64,000 bases of DNA. It comes from Marchantia polymorpha subsp. ruderalis (lineage: Eukaryota; Streptophyta; Marchantiopsida; Marchantiales; Marchantiaceae). This document shows, piece after piece, positions 49,701-61,106 of the stretch. Position numbers and translations under genes: made by a program. How positions within the stretch are numbered: position 1 is the stretch's first letter; each line of letters begins with the position of its first letter. The stretch is from assembly GCA_037833965.1 (NCBI GenBank), contig AP031358.1:7696001-7760000 (forward strand), read 5' to 3'. The notes beneath the pieces are model-generated. The model did not search any database. It had not been told where the DNA came from and worked only from the letters and a program-made list of their open reading frames with translations.

Positions 49701-50878
49701 GTTTAGCTTTCTCATTTTATTGTGACTCATCGGTTGCCGTGAGTACATGTCTTTGAAGAGACCAGTTTATTTACTACGTAATCATCGAAGAAAAAGCAAT
49801 GCCCGAGCAACCAGTAGCCTTTGTTGTTATCAATTACCTCTCCAGATAAATGACATGTTTCATTAACTTTGCGTTTGGCTTTGTAGATTACACCAGATGG
49901 GTTACGAGAATTTTTTTCGTCTGGATCCGGAGTCAAGGAAGTGCGTCTGTTGAGGGATAAAGTAACTGATCAGCCTCGGGTGCGTGAAACTAACTAGTTT
50001 TGGGGCTAAAGATCTCTCTTTCCATGTCCAAAGTTCTAGAAAGGAACCTTTTTTGGTCGGGTTCCAGGAGATATCTGAGAGTAAAAATTCTTTCGTACCA
50101 TAATGATTACATGCTTGTGAGGTTCTAGAGATCAAGAGATTGTGAATTTAATGGGTACAATGCAGTTAGCAGCAGTTTGTTTCTTCGTTCGTTTCTTTAG
50201 AAAATTGAGACATTTGACTCGAAAGCAGAAGAAAGAGCAGAAATAGCATGGATAAATTAGAAGACTGTTATTTGCAGGGGCTGGCATACGTGGAATTTGA
50301 AGATGAAGAATCTTTAGCGGCTGCTGTCGCCAAAGATGGCCAGGAACTTGGTGGAAGAATTATACGAATTGCCCGATCTGCGCCTAAAGCTGGTCGAGCT
50401 GGCTTTGGTGCCCGGGGCGGAAGAGGTACTTTTGGCAGTCTGTCAGTCACATCAACCTTCAAGATGCAGCAGTTGTTTACTCGGTCCTGGACTATCACCT
50501 CATGAAATGTCGCTCGGTATCTTCATTCTTTCCCTTCCTTCAATACTCCTTGCTTCTCACAAACAGACTATTCATCATTCACTATTCATCGGTATTGGCT
50601 TTGACCTCGGTGTAGGTGGTCATCCCGGTCGCCGTGGTGGTCGGCATGGAGGTGGTGGACGAGGTGAACCAGGTGATGAGAATGGGAGTAGCGGACGAGG
50701 TGTGCGACCCGGACTTGGTCACCACCGGGGTAAAGTAGCTATCACAGGTAACAATACTTTTGCAGTTCCAAGAGCTGTGTCTCGACCGCTTGGATGGGGT
50801 GCTGGCCAGGCATCTACCGGGGACGAAGTTCCGAAGTCCAATGACGAGTTCAGGAAAATGTTGTTGGCCAAAAAGTGA
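43751..50878 (+). CDS. SART3: SART3-like U4/U6 snRNP recycling factor
   Basis: Sixteen exons (43,751-43,999; 44,459-44,592; 44,838-44,895; 45,066-45,275; 45,376-45,651; 45,954-46,088; 46,449-46,574; 47,049-47,093; 47,337-47,447; 47,690-47,835; 48,679-48,802; 49,051-49,125; 49,226-49,621; 49,887-49,979; 50,278-50,425; 50,616-50,878) join in phase to 862 aa. An acidic N-terminus (1-83) precedes HAT repeats (about 84-570, for example ARAVRNCPWVETLWKNYLL and IMCSAWLRFEREYGTLEDYD). A basic linker with GKRKR is followed by one RRM (about 685-775; RNP2 FLKNLSFE, RNP1 RGLAYVEF), an RG/GRR-rich tail and the C-terminal DEFRKMLLAKK, which matches the LSm-binding tail of human SART3. The protein re-anneals U4 and U6 snRNA after splicing, in the nucleus. 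Confidence 0.93.
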
Positions 50879-52322
50879 TTCAACATACCGTTACGGAACT
50901 GGCTAAGAGAAGCTCTTGGTTGCAAATTCTTACGCATTTTGTATGCACATTCTTCTAGGTTTAGAATGGCGTGAGAATCTGTATTGAAAAGGAAGAGCAA
51001 GTCAGTTTTGTCAGTTTCAACCATGATGGACAAACCATTGTTATATTACCCAAAGAGAAGTCCTAGGCTTGGTATCGGGAGTACGTTTCAAATAAAAGAT
51101 CACAGAAACTTCCTTTTCCAGGTGAACTGAGCTAGACCTTGGCGCAACTAGAGAACACAGATGTACTAGATGAGGGAAATCCGTCTGCCTGTAACGTTTC
51201 AAGCAAAAGTAACTGCTGCTGAAGAGAGTCGAACTAAGAGGAGGAGGTGTCGTAGGCATTAATTTGTAAACCTGCTGTCGGATGTAGATTGTAAATGAGG
51301 AGCCTTTTATCTTACATGTACTCTTGCACACTAACTGGAAGAAGTTCAACCTTGTCCTCTGAGCTTCCACGGTCTTCTCTGTGGTTAAAGCTGAACGTGC
51401 TTGATCCACCAATTATTTCAGATGGATGCATTGGATCTGATGCTTTTCTTTATTTTTGTTGTTGGCCTGTGTCCATGCTGAACATTGATTGAAAATCGCT
51501 TTCCAGAGGAGACAGTAGTCTCCTTATTTCTAAGCTACACATTATCCAGAATATTTTGAAGCTTTGTCAATAGCACTGTGATTTTGTCTTCCCTCGTATA
51601 TTATACAAGAGCTGTTACACTCATCACTTTTATGTAGGACTAAATCATCTGCAATACCCTCTGAACTACAAACGGGAACCTAAACTTGGAACTAAGTTAG
51701 ATGAAATTGAAATAATTTGAAACTATCATTAATAAAAACTTTGAAATTTAATACTGAAGAAGTGGAATTCATTTACTTGCCAAGCCAAGTTACTGAGTTG
51801 TAAATTTACACAAAGAAGTAATTTTAAGTAACAGTTATGATGATCATTTGGAAGCCGTGAGGATTTATTATTTCCAACCCTAGATTGGTAACACATTATA
51901 TGATAAAATCAACACTTTTTGGAATGAAATGTTTTAAGATATATAAATAGAACCTTGTGAATTTTGTAACAAGTAATGAAATTTATAGACTGAATAAGTA
52001 CTTAATTTTTTTTCAATACGTACGAGAAGATAAATGTACTCATATTTAGTATGATCAATAAATTACATGTAATATTTCAAAAATGTATTTCTTATCTTCC
52101 TGTTCAATTTTTTTTTTCAAATGTTAATATCCAAAGTCTCCTCATGGTATTTATTCATGGTACAACATTTTGAATCAATTTTATCTATGTCAAAAAGTAA
52201 ATTAATTTTTATTTGTCATGTCAATGATACATTAACAATAAAATGAATAGTGGAGATGAGATTTTATCAACTTACACTCATTCATAAACCTAAATAAAAT
52301 AAAATCGTTCATTTTATTTTCA
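50879..52322. other. Intergenic DNA after SART3
   Basis: Likely SART3 3' UTR to about 51,100, then progressively AT-rich sequence without recognisable genes up to the TIR element. Confidence 0.55.
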
Positions 52323-52948
52323 AGAGATTTGCTTGATGGTACCCCTGCCCAAAGTAATTTGCTTGATGGGAACCTTTAGGTTTCGTTTTACCCGATGGTA
52401 CCCCATGAATGACTTACTGTAACCCATGTTTTAATAACGACTTGAGTTTTAGAGAGAGTGCCACGAGTCAACCGCGCTCGCAGAGAGAGTGGACTTCGCC
52501 CTCCATCACACTCCCTTGTTTTTAGTTTGTCATTCTGTATCCGGTCACTCCCCCGGGTGACGGGCAAAGAGTGCAAGAGTGCTCATCCGGAGTTTATTTG
52601 TTCGCCACAAATGGGGGACCACGAGACTTGAGCTCGGACCACTTCCCGGTACAAGCTCCTCGTCGCATACGCAGGGTTATGGAAGGAGGGTGCCGGAAAA
52701 ATACAGCAGAGAAATTCGAGAATCGATGCGATCGAGAGAATTGAAGCACAACAAATTGCACTTCCGGCAAAATAGATCTTTGTACCCGTGATAATCCACC
52801 AGAAATTATAATCAGGGATTAATTTCCGATTGTAATACACTCATTGTAACTATCAATCATAGTTACAAGAACTATGGCCGACGGCACAGAGTCGTTGGGG
52901 TCCCATAAGGTAAAACGAAACCTGAGGGGTCCCATCAAACAAATCTCT
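52323..52948. mobile_element. Non-autonomous TIR element, copy 2
   Basis: Begins AGAGATTTGCTTGATGG and ends in the reverse complement of AGAGATTTGTTTGATGGGACC. The left end has a doubled terminal unit (about 78 bp), the right a single unit (about 49 bp); they match well over the shared 49 bp. TTTTATTTTCA occurs at 52,312-52,322 and 52,950-52,960, an 11-bp target duplication with one extra base on the right, which points to a Mutator-like mechanism. The core does not resemble that of copy 1 (1,521-2,129) except just inside the right end (GACGGCACA then GTC). No transposase. Confidence 0.78.
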
Positions 52949-55525
52949 CTTTTATTTTCAGATGATACTTAACTCAATTGAAATATATAATACGATTCAT
53001 TTCATTATATAATATACTATTATAACATAACACATAGTATTATTCTATAACATCTACAAATATTAGATTTTTTACTTTCATTTTATTTTATTTCAACTCT
53101 AGAGGGTTTTTTGAATTTGACATTTTAAATTTTATTTATATCATGTAGAAAATCTATATAAATCAAACCGCCATCAAGTATTTGAATTCTACTTAATGAT
53201 ACTCTTTCAATTTCACAAAATTTTTCAAATACAGATAAATAAATTTTTTAATAAAATTTTTTGTAAATTTTGTGATAAGATCAAAAATAAAACAAAAATT
53301 ATCATGAACATTACATGCTAACTTCATAGATTTAGTTTTGGATTTATTTAATATGTTTGAGCAAATCAAATATAACCTAATAATTTTTTACTTATTTCTA
53401 ACATATTATTAATATTTTTTATTGGTTTATAATATTAGCCTTGAATTTAACTCTAGATCCAATATCATATTATAATTTAAAAACGATCATTATAAATTAA
53501 ATATAAAATGAAAGATTTTATATTTTTCTGAAATCATTTGTCAACAAAATGTTCAATATTTCATTGTAATTGCTTGTCTATGTATACAATAAAGAAATAA
53601 AAATAAAAATAATTGATAAATAATTTGGTGAGTTTAAGAGATGAAATGTGTTTGTGTCACAATTTTTTCAATACAAAAGATCAATTAACATATAACACTT
53701 AACATATCAATTTAATTTTGAATTTTTGAAATTTTTTTTTGGTAAAGATAACGCTTGGAAGTTCCGACTTGGTTGCAAGTTATGCCAATGCAACTGATAG
53801 TGTATCAATTGATAATACATTCTTGGAAGGTATGATTCTATTGTGGTAACCTTGAACATAAAGAAAGCGAAGAAGTAACTCTCTCCATCATATGAACTTC
53901 TTCACTAATATGTCCACATGTGACAGGTCTAGTAAATCTGATTTGCTGCCATATACCAGTTCATGGCAGATCCGGGCGACATCTGCAAAAGAATTGTCCA
54001 ACTTTGAGACCCGATGTGAAGTCGAAGACAGCATGGATTTATCGATGCCTTGTTGACATAAGATCATTAGGGTTGGGTTGTTATGTTATGTCTGTCTATG
54101 GTCAACTACTGACGGCCTGTTGCGCTCTCCTGTCCTCTATGAAGATAACCGATGATTTGAAGGTTTCAAAGTTTTTAGACTAAACCCATAAGAAACCGAT
54201 TAGTTTCCGTCTCTCCTTCTCATGTGCGGTCACCTGTCTCCATGACTTACTGATAATTTGGAGACACCAAAACAATAATTGACTGTGCGGCAGACGAGGC
54301 CATGGTGATGATAGTGATTCACAACCTTCTCCCTTTACGATCTCTTCTTCCAGTTTGCAAGATTGACTCTCAGATAGGCCTCGGTCTTCCCCTGCAGACT
54401 GGAGGAGTTACTCAAGCTAGGCTTCCACTAGTGCATAATCGTGTCCAAAAACGTAATGTAGACCCGTAGACAGTATCGGGATGAGCTCCGTAGTGATGAT
54501 CCAGGTACACGACGTCTTGAACGTGTCGACCTCTGACTAGTATTAATGATGACATTCTAAATTCAAAATAAATTGTTTCATTTGACTACATACAAGTTTT
54601 TATATTTTGCGTCAGACCAGAAATGATGGCAAGGAGAGGAGAAATTGTTAAGTACTACCTTACCAGCAGTTACCTTTCTCAACTAACACACAGTTTCTTA
54701 CCTGCATATTGCCGCTACCCTAGTTAGGACTTCACTTGATTGATCGTGGCATTCATCTTGGTTTAGGACGTCTTCCAAGTACTGATAAAGCGGTGCTTCT
54801 ACGGCTGTAAACAAAAATATTTTGCAAGTATTACTAGTGCATACCTTCATTGATTTGCTATTGAGCAATAGCACACGATATGCTTTGGTTAGAGAGTATG
54901 CATGCTTTGGTTAGAGAGTATGCACGCCTCATCAGCATTACATTGTGAGCACTTTGCCGCAATAGATAGTAAAGGTTTGCTGGAAACATCATTCCCTCTA
55001 ATTTTCGATGTGCATGCAAGTAGGGGTAAGAGAGATGAAGGTTTTTCGCCAAGGTGTTTACCATAAATTATCATTTTTGACCTCGGGTGGGGTTTTCGCT
55101 AAGCTTTTCTTTGTTCGTCTCTATTACTGTCTATGCCGTGGTTCTTTGCATACTCTGGGAGGCCTGTCATCTTAAAGTTATGAATAACTACTGCACTTGT
55201 TTGGAGTTAATTAGAGTACATGACTGGACTTTAGAACAAGTACTGCTGCTGACATGAGCTGCTTATGGTGGTGAGGGAAATCATCAATTAGTTTGCGATT
55301 TTTAGCTTAGAGATATTTCCCACAGATTCTGCGGGAGGTCAAAGGGTAATGTATAAAACAAGAATATTGCACATTTCTCAAATGTTACAAGTAACATTTC
55401 TTTTCGGGGTTTGCAAACATAAGAGTCTTACCAATTTGGTGTGTAGCAGAACTGTTCCCTATTACATTCGTCCAACAACAGACGATGTCTCAAGTATGCG
55501 GTCAAGCTGTCACATGGCCATGCTA
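52949..55525. other. Intergenic DNA downstream of EFHC1
   Basis: 52,950-53,740 is AT-rich. 53,750-55,500 is more complex, with a splice-bordered open segment on the minus strand (54,702-54,804) and a 22-bp tandem duplication (54,880-54,923). No product is recognised. It could hold alternative 3' exons of EFHC1 or a separate small gene. Confidence 0.45.
54880..54923. repeat. Perfect 22-bp tandem duplication
   Basis: ATGCTTTGGTTAGAGAGTAT plus GC occurs twice head to tail (54,880-54,901 and 54,902-54,923) without mismatch. Confidence 0.95.
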
Positions 55526-58500
55526 TCATTTTGCCTCGATCATGCTTTTGAGTAGAGATTGCAAATCTTCGAATTCGGAATCCACTCTACCACAATTCCT
55601 CTCCAGAGTGATCAATTCGTGTTGGGTCAACTTCAATCCGGCCCTTGCCAGGAGATTGCCCACAGGCTCCTTAGAATTATCAACAGGAGCTCTGGATGGA
55701 GGAAGATGAGACAATTATTAGTTCCGCAAAAATGCTCATTAGCTTCAAAGAAGCTTAGCAAGGCGAAGTATCTTGACGCCATACGAAGGGAGGAATATAT
55801 AATTTTCTAACTTCAATAACCTTCTATGTGAGTCGCCACCTCAATTTAGTGCCAAAGAACATGGATAAACAGGTAGAACGTATAATGCACAGATCGATGA
55901 CGTTGACGACCATGTACGTACGGATAGGCTAGAAAGAGTCTAGAACTTACACGTTGGGACTGCTTGGACGTGATATTCCAGGGCTTTCACATTGCAGGTT
56001 GGAGGCAGGTATTTTCTTCGTCAAATCAGCCTTTATGTCTTCTGGCAGTTGCCTTATTTGGTCCGCCAACTAAAATAGGAATGAGATCTAGGGAAGATTA
56101 GTAACGGCCTGAAAGAACCAGCTGAACCTAACCCAAAGGACCGTCAAGGTCAGGAATTGGAGGACGATTGAGTGTGTCTATTCATCCAAGAATGTTCTAT
56201 AATGCAATGTTTACACCTCATTGAAGGTGATAATAGAAGAAAATTATCTTCAAGTGACATATTACTTACTTTTCTGCGAACTTTGGAGAAGTCAGCCATG
56301 GGAAACTTATCCTTGTTCTCTTCCATGAACTTGAGAGTCCACTCGTCAGCCTTGATCAGATCAAACAGGCGGTCGTGTAATTCTATTCTTGCACCTACGT
56401 AAAAGTCTTCTGGAATGTATGCTTCAAGAGTCCCCGGCTTCCGAAGCGACGGTTGACGGTGCATATAACGCCCGTTGACCACACCAGCATTGCGAGCTGG
56501 CGGCTCGAAGACAGACAATGAATCATCCTCCAGAAAAAACTGTCATGAATGTATAAAAAATGTCAAAGAACATTATGCATTGTGTCCTGCTTCTGTCAAA
56601 TTGAGGAGAACCACAAGACTCTGCTCAAAGAGATCTCTTTCACAACGTAGAAGCAAGTTCCTGGATATCAAATTAGAAACGTCTTCAGCCGATAATACTT
56701 GCCTTCACTTTCCTGCTCTCTTCGCGTTATTTAAGGGTCTGAGTCTATTATTCCTCTACTCTCGCCTTGATCTCTGAAGGGTTCTCTACTATCTTGAGTT
56801 TCCAGCATTGGGATATAGTGAACTGGTTTACCTCTAGTTGTGATTTAGTCGGAACCTATGAAAGTGCTTTCTGACACTGAGGTAGCGGTTATAGGGAAAG
56901 GCTTAACGTACCTGGAAAACAAAAAACCTTGTTTTGTCCACCGGGGAAACCCAATGGTTCGCATCTTCGGCCATTTTGCAAGCATAGCACAAGATCTGAG
57001 AAAGGGAAGAGAAGACACTTTTAAAAGTACTCAACGACGTACTAGCATTTTCCCAATTTTTATTGCAATCCAACCTCGGAGATTTCACTCATGACACAAC
57101 ATTGGTCCAGCTTAATTTTGATGCGAAGTCAGCTTTCAAACTCCTAGATCTATAAATGAGAGCTCCTGATGCCCAGCGGTCACTGAACATGAAAATAACG
57201 AACACACCTTTCCACCGTTGTTCATCATCTTGAAGAAATCCTTTGGCCATGACCTGGGCATTAGATGAATAACGTTCATCATGCTGTCTTCCTCCGTTCC
57301 CCATCCATTATGCGGCGGTACCTCCATCCTCGCGAGAATCGGCGTTGGTTCCTACATTTCATAATAAAAATAGTTAGTCGACGGCTGCGACTCCGTTGAT
57401 TACTCATAACAGGACCAGTTCCTCAATGCGGGCAGCACCAGGGATTGTCAAGAAAGTTTCAAAGTACACATGACTCAAACCTTTGTGTTCATCCAGATTT
57501 CCCCTGGTACTTCCTCTGAGTCCAGAAAACACAAAAGTATTGTTTAATATTAAAACCTTCTAATCCTAGAGACCCTACGAAGGACGTAACCGAAGTCACC
57601 TTCGTGACTTCGAATACGTCCATGAGGAAGTTCCTGTTGTGAATGTCTTAGCAGTAAATTGTGGATTCGATGAAGTTTTGTGAAGCACCTTATGTGTGTG
57701 TGTGTGTGTCTATATATATATACACACACAGAGAGACTGGATCTTGACCTACCTGGACGTTCACAGGCATGAGCATATCATCTGTGTAGCCGTATTTCGT
57801 TTTATAGTAGGCTTTAGTGAAGTCGTCAGCGTCGTGAAGCAGCATGTCACGGTTCCAAACTTTCACATAGCTTCCGATCATCAAATCGGTATCCTTGTAG
57901 CACTCCTCTTTAGACTTTTGATACATCATCGTCTTTGATCCTGATAAGGACTCAGACGGTGATGGAGCATATTCAGAATAATTTTGGATACCCACATTTT
58001 ATTTTATATTTTTCCTGCAAGAATCTGAGGTCTACGGTACGCCAAACCAACCGCTGGTCAAAGAAACAATCCTTGAGATCTTTATTTGAACTTGATAATG
58101 GATGATCGTCGAGATTGTTGACCTTAAGTTCCTAATAGCATTTTCAGTGGTCACATGTTTTCATGTTTTCAATTTTCGTCTGAAGACTTGTTAGTCCGAA
58201 GACATGCTCGCAAGAAAAGTCTGCTGAGAAATCCGTAGTGGGACGCTCAAAGAAAATCCTACCGAGAAGCTCGTCTGGAAGTACTTTGGGTAGACGACCC
58301 CGTCGAAGGAGCATTGGGAATGGAGCTCGTCCGCTATTTCGCTCCTGAATCTCAAGTATCTCGACAGTGTCGTCACCCAAAAAGTAATGGAAGACCTGAA
58401 AAACGACTCACACAGTTTAGTGCGTGGAACTGAACGATGTCAACCATGAAAGTAGCTCATAAACACAAATAAATCTGTTCCAATTTGACTACCGATTACC

Positions 58501-61106
58501 GGAGTCTATCGTTGTGCTGAGTGAGTCAGCTAGTCGTGATCTACTTCTATAGCCATATATGTTGAGGAATGCAAGCATGTGCGACTGCGAAGACTCTTCA
58601 GGGTTTTTTTTGTTGTGTTTTAGAGAAAGCTCACATATGGTCTGCGAGCTCCGTATATATTTTCACGATCATCCCAGACACAAAAGAACCGTAAGACCTT
58701 TCCATCCAGCTCCAAAAACTGTTTAGCCGCATAGTCCTTAATCTCATGGGTGATGACTTTTTGCAAACTTTTGCGATAATCTACAAGAGGTTCTCCTGGA
58801 TAGGTAATTTCCTCCTTACCCAGATCATAACCATACTTGAGCAGGAATCTCTGCAATTATTCATTCGAAAGATGAAGATTAGATAAATAGCCCATCATCC
58901 TGAATCGTTGGCCATTGTATACTTCTTCGAAACATCTTGAGAAGCAATTGCAAGTGTTGATGCGACATGACGAAGAATCTCCAGTTGGACTTTGTTGACT
59001 TGTAACTACTCTGCAGCTGCTAGAACAAAAATGGTATTGAAGGCTGGGAAGAAATCTAGACCCTCGTAAATATGTCACATGAGACAATATGGAATCGATG
59101 GCCGAATATCAAGATCTCTTTTCCACAGACGAAGTCTTTAATTCCGAGGAGGCCACCTTTGCCATCGGGGACTTTCAATCTTTTCAAGAAAATTCCCTGT
59201 TTTACAGTTGATGATAATGCCAAGAAATCAAGTCCCGTGTCAGTAATGGTGTGGATTAAACTGGACGGATTGGTTCTAATATCAGTTATGCCTCTCAAAG
59301 ATGAATTAGAACGAGTGGTGCTCAAGGCGTGCATGTGTTTATCTTGTTTATCTTTTATTTCAATGCCACAGAATACTGATGTATTCAATGGCATTGAAAT
59401 AAAGCTGGTCTGTGCTGAGCTGCTGCTCGTCTTAACACAGTCTGTAATACAACAGCGTCATACACAGTTGACTGGATTCCTAAAAACAGTTGTTAGCTCA
59501 TCCATTGTTACCTGAAGGAGGCCGCTGTTGTCTTGCCTCGGTTCCTTTAGGTTGAAAATTTGTGAAAGCACAAGAACAGGCAAAAATGTGAGTTTAAAAT
59601 CAGCTTGTAAGCTTCAAGTCGATAATCTGCTTCGTCCTTACAGGAAAACGAGTAACATCACACAGTAAGCTTTGCTTTCACGGCTATCCACTTGGCCCCG
59701 CTTTTTGTTTTTGTTTTTTTTTCTTCTTTCATAGCATTGCATTGCAGATGTTCACTGACAGGAGGGTCAGGCTCGTTTTTTCTCAATTCAGTGGTTTACT
59801 TGAGACAGAGGACAGAATATAGATGTGAAAACAATTTTGTCTACTACTGGGAATTCATCTTCGATTCCGAAAGGCCAGTATGTAAATTATATTTCATCTC
59901 CAAGTTACGACTGTCGGAATGCTTTTCCTCTTTCATGTTGCGCATACCTGAGGTTGAATTGAATTTTCTTACCCCAATATGTATTGTCCCGTCCGAGAGG
60001 TAGTAATAAAGTGTGCATTTGCGGACCCTCATGTTCTCATCACGACGTTCACCGATACCTTCCTTGAAATAGGCGTAAAAACGCAAGACCTGTGTGCGCG
60101 TCCGCATGCAAGCGTCAGTTTGAGTGCGATATTAGCATGTACATGAGAAAAAGCCGACAACATAACTTCGAGTGACCACGAGCTGCAAGGCTAGGGAGGT
60201 AACCGAATATTTGGATGTTAGTGGCTATGAACTACTCCGAATAAAAGTGGGGTTATTTCTGACAACTACCTTGAATTTTGACAAGCCCTTTGCTGTGATT
60301 TATCTTTAGTAGCAGGGTTGTTATTGAGAAGCTTGACTATCGATAGCTCAGCCCTCACATACGACATTTTCTTACCCTCTTATCAAATTTCAGCCACTGA
60401 GGTTGAGGACCACCCAATTTGTCGGTGCAGGCGTCGCATGCACCGCTGTTGTCGTAGTTTTCTTGTGTGTCGTTGTATTCAATCTTAACCTGCGTTCTCG
60501 TCGGAGTTACTGAAGGCGGGTATCCTTTGTATATGTCGAGACGCGTGGTTGACCAGGGCGGGTGTCCCCTAACAGCCGCTCTGTAGTCCAGAGCCCTCAC
60601 CTCTGGATAGCCATCAGTAAAATTCAAGTTTTGTGGCTTCTTCCGAGGTTGCTCCTGTAAAATTTGATATGGATATTCAAGTGAATGTGTGTAATGTGAG
60701 CTGCAAATGCATGGATGCCGAACTTCTCGGTCTACTCATACTTCATTTAATTTTCATGACATCTTATCCAGTTTCGACGTGGTAGATTGACAGAACAATA
60801 AAATTCGATGCTCTAAATGATCAATCTCGTCAAGTTTTGATTGAAACTTGTATGTAAGAGCTTGCCCTCAGAATATGTTGTTATGCCTATGCTTAAATGT
60901 CGGTTATCCTCAGATTGCAGAGAGGCTCATCGGAACCCGACTTCCCTGCAGCACAAACTACTTTCGGGTGCAATCTGTTTTGCATTAGATGCACGCTGAA
61001 TTCGAGTAGGTCGACACATGTGCAATTCGAGGAATCTCAGTTTCAAGAAACCAGAGCCAGAGCTAAGTACCGGGGGATGGACGAAAGTGTAGGCGGGGAG
61101 ATCCAT
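55526..61106 (-). CDS. EFHC1: EFHC1/Rib72-like DM10-domain axonemal protein
   Basis: Thirteen exons (61,071-61,106; 60,376-60,654; 59,973-60,089; 59,512-59,544; 59,062-59,196; 58,635-58,850; 58,263-58,395; 57,753-57,940; 57,208-57,351; 56,912-56,995; 56,270-56,539; 55,951-56,069; 55,526-55,691) join in phase to 639 aa; human EFHC1 is 640. There are three DM10 domains: about 102-200 ([26 protein letters not shown]), about 249-365 ([36 protein letters not shown]) and about 426-540 ([32 protein letters not shown]). The C-terminus aligns with the human EF-hand region, but no calcium-binding loop is visible. Family members are inner proteins of ciliary doublet microtubules, so expression is expected in developing sperm. 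The first exon ([12 protein letters not shown]) and donors GTACTT and GTCTAG are the weakest points. Confidence 0.92.
57692..57737. repeat. (TG)n(TA)n(CA)n microsatellite in an EFHC1 intron
   Basis: About eight TG, then TATATATATATA, then CACACACA and GAGAGA, so the TG and CA runs can pair as a hairpin. It lies in the intron between exons 57,753-57,940 and 57,208-57,351. Confidence 0.9.
59354..59403. repeat. Two-stem cruciform in an EFHC1 intron
   Basis: Outer arms TTTATTTCAATGCCA (59,354-59,368) and its exact complement (59,389-59,403) enclose a second exact stem, GAATAC/GTATTC, around TGAT. It lies between the exons at 59,512-59,544 and 59,062-59,196. It may be a small foldback insertion or an RNA structure in the intron. 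Confidence 0.88.

Noticed and set aside
53920-54183. 87-codon plus-strand frame
   Set aside because: No domain recognised and no promoter or splice context; left as unexplained intergenic DNA.
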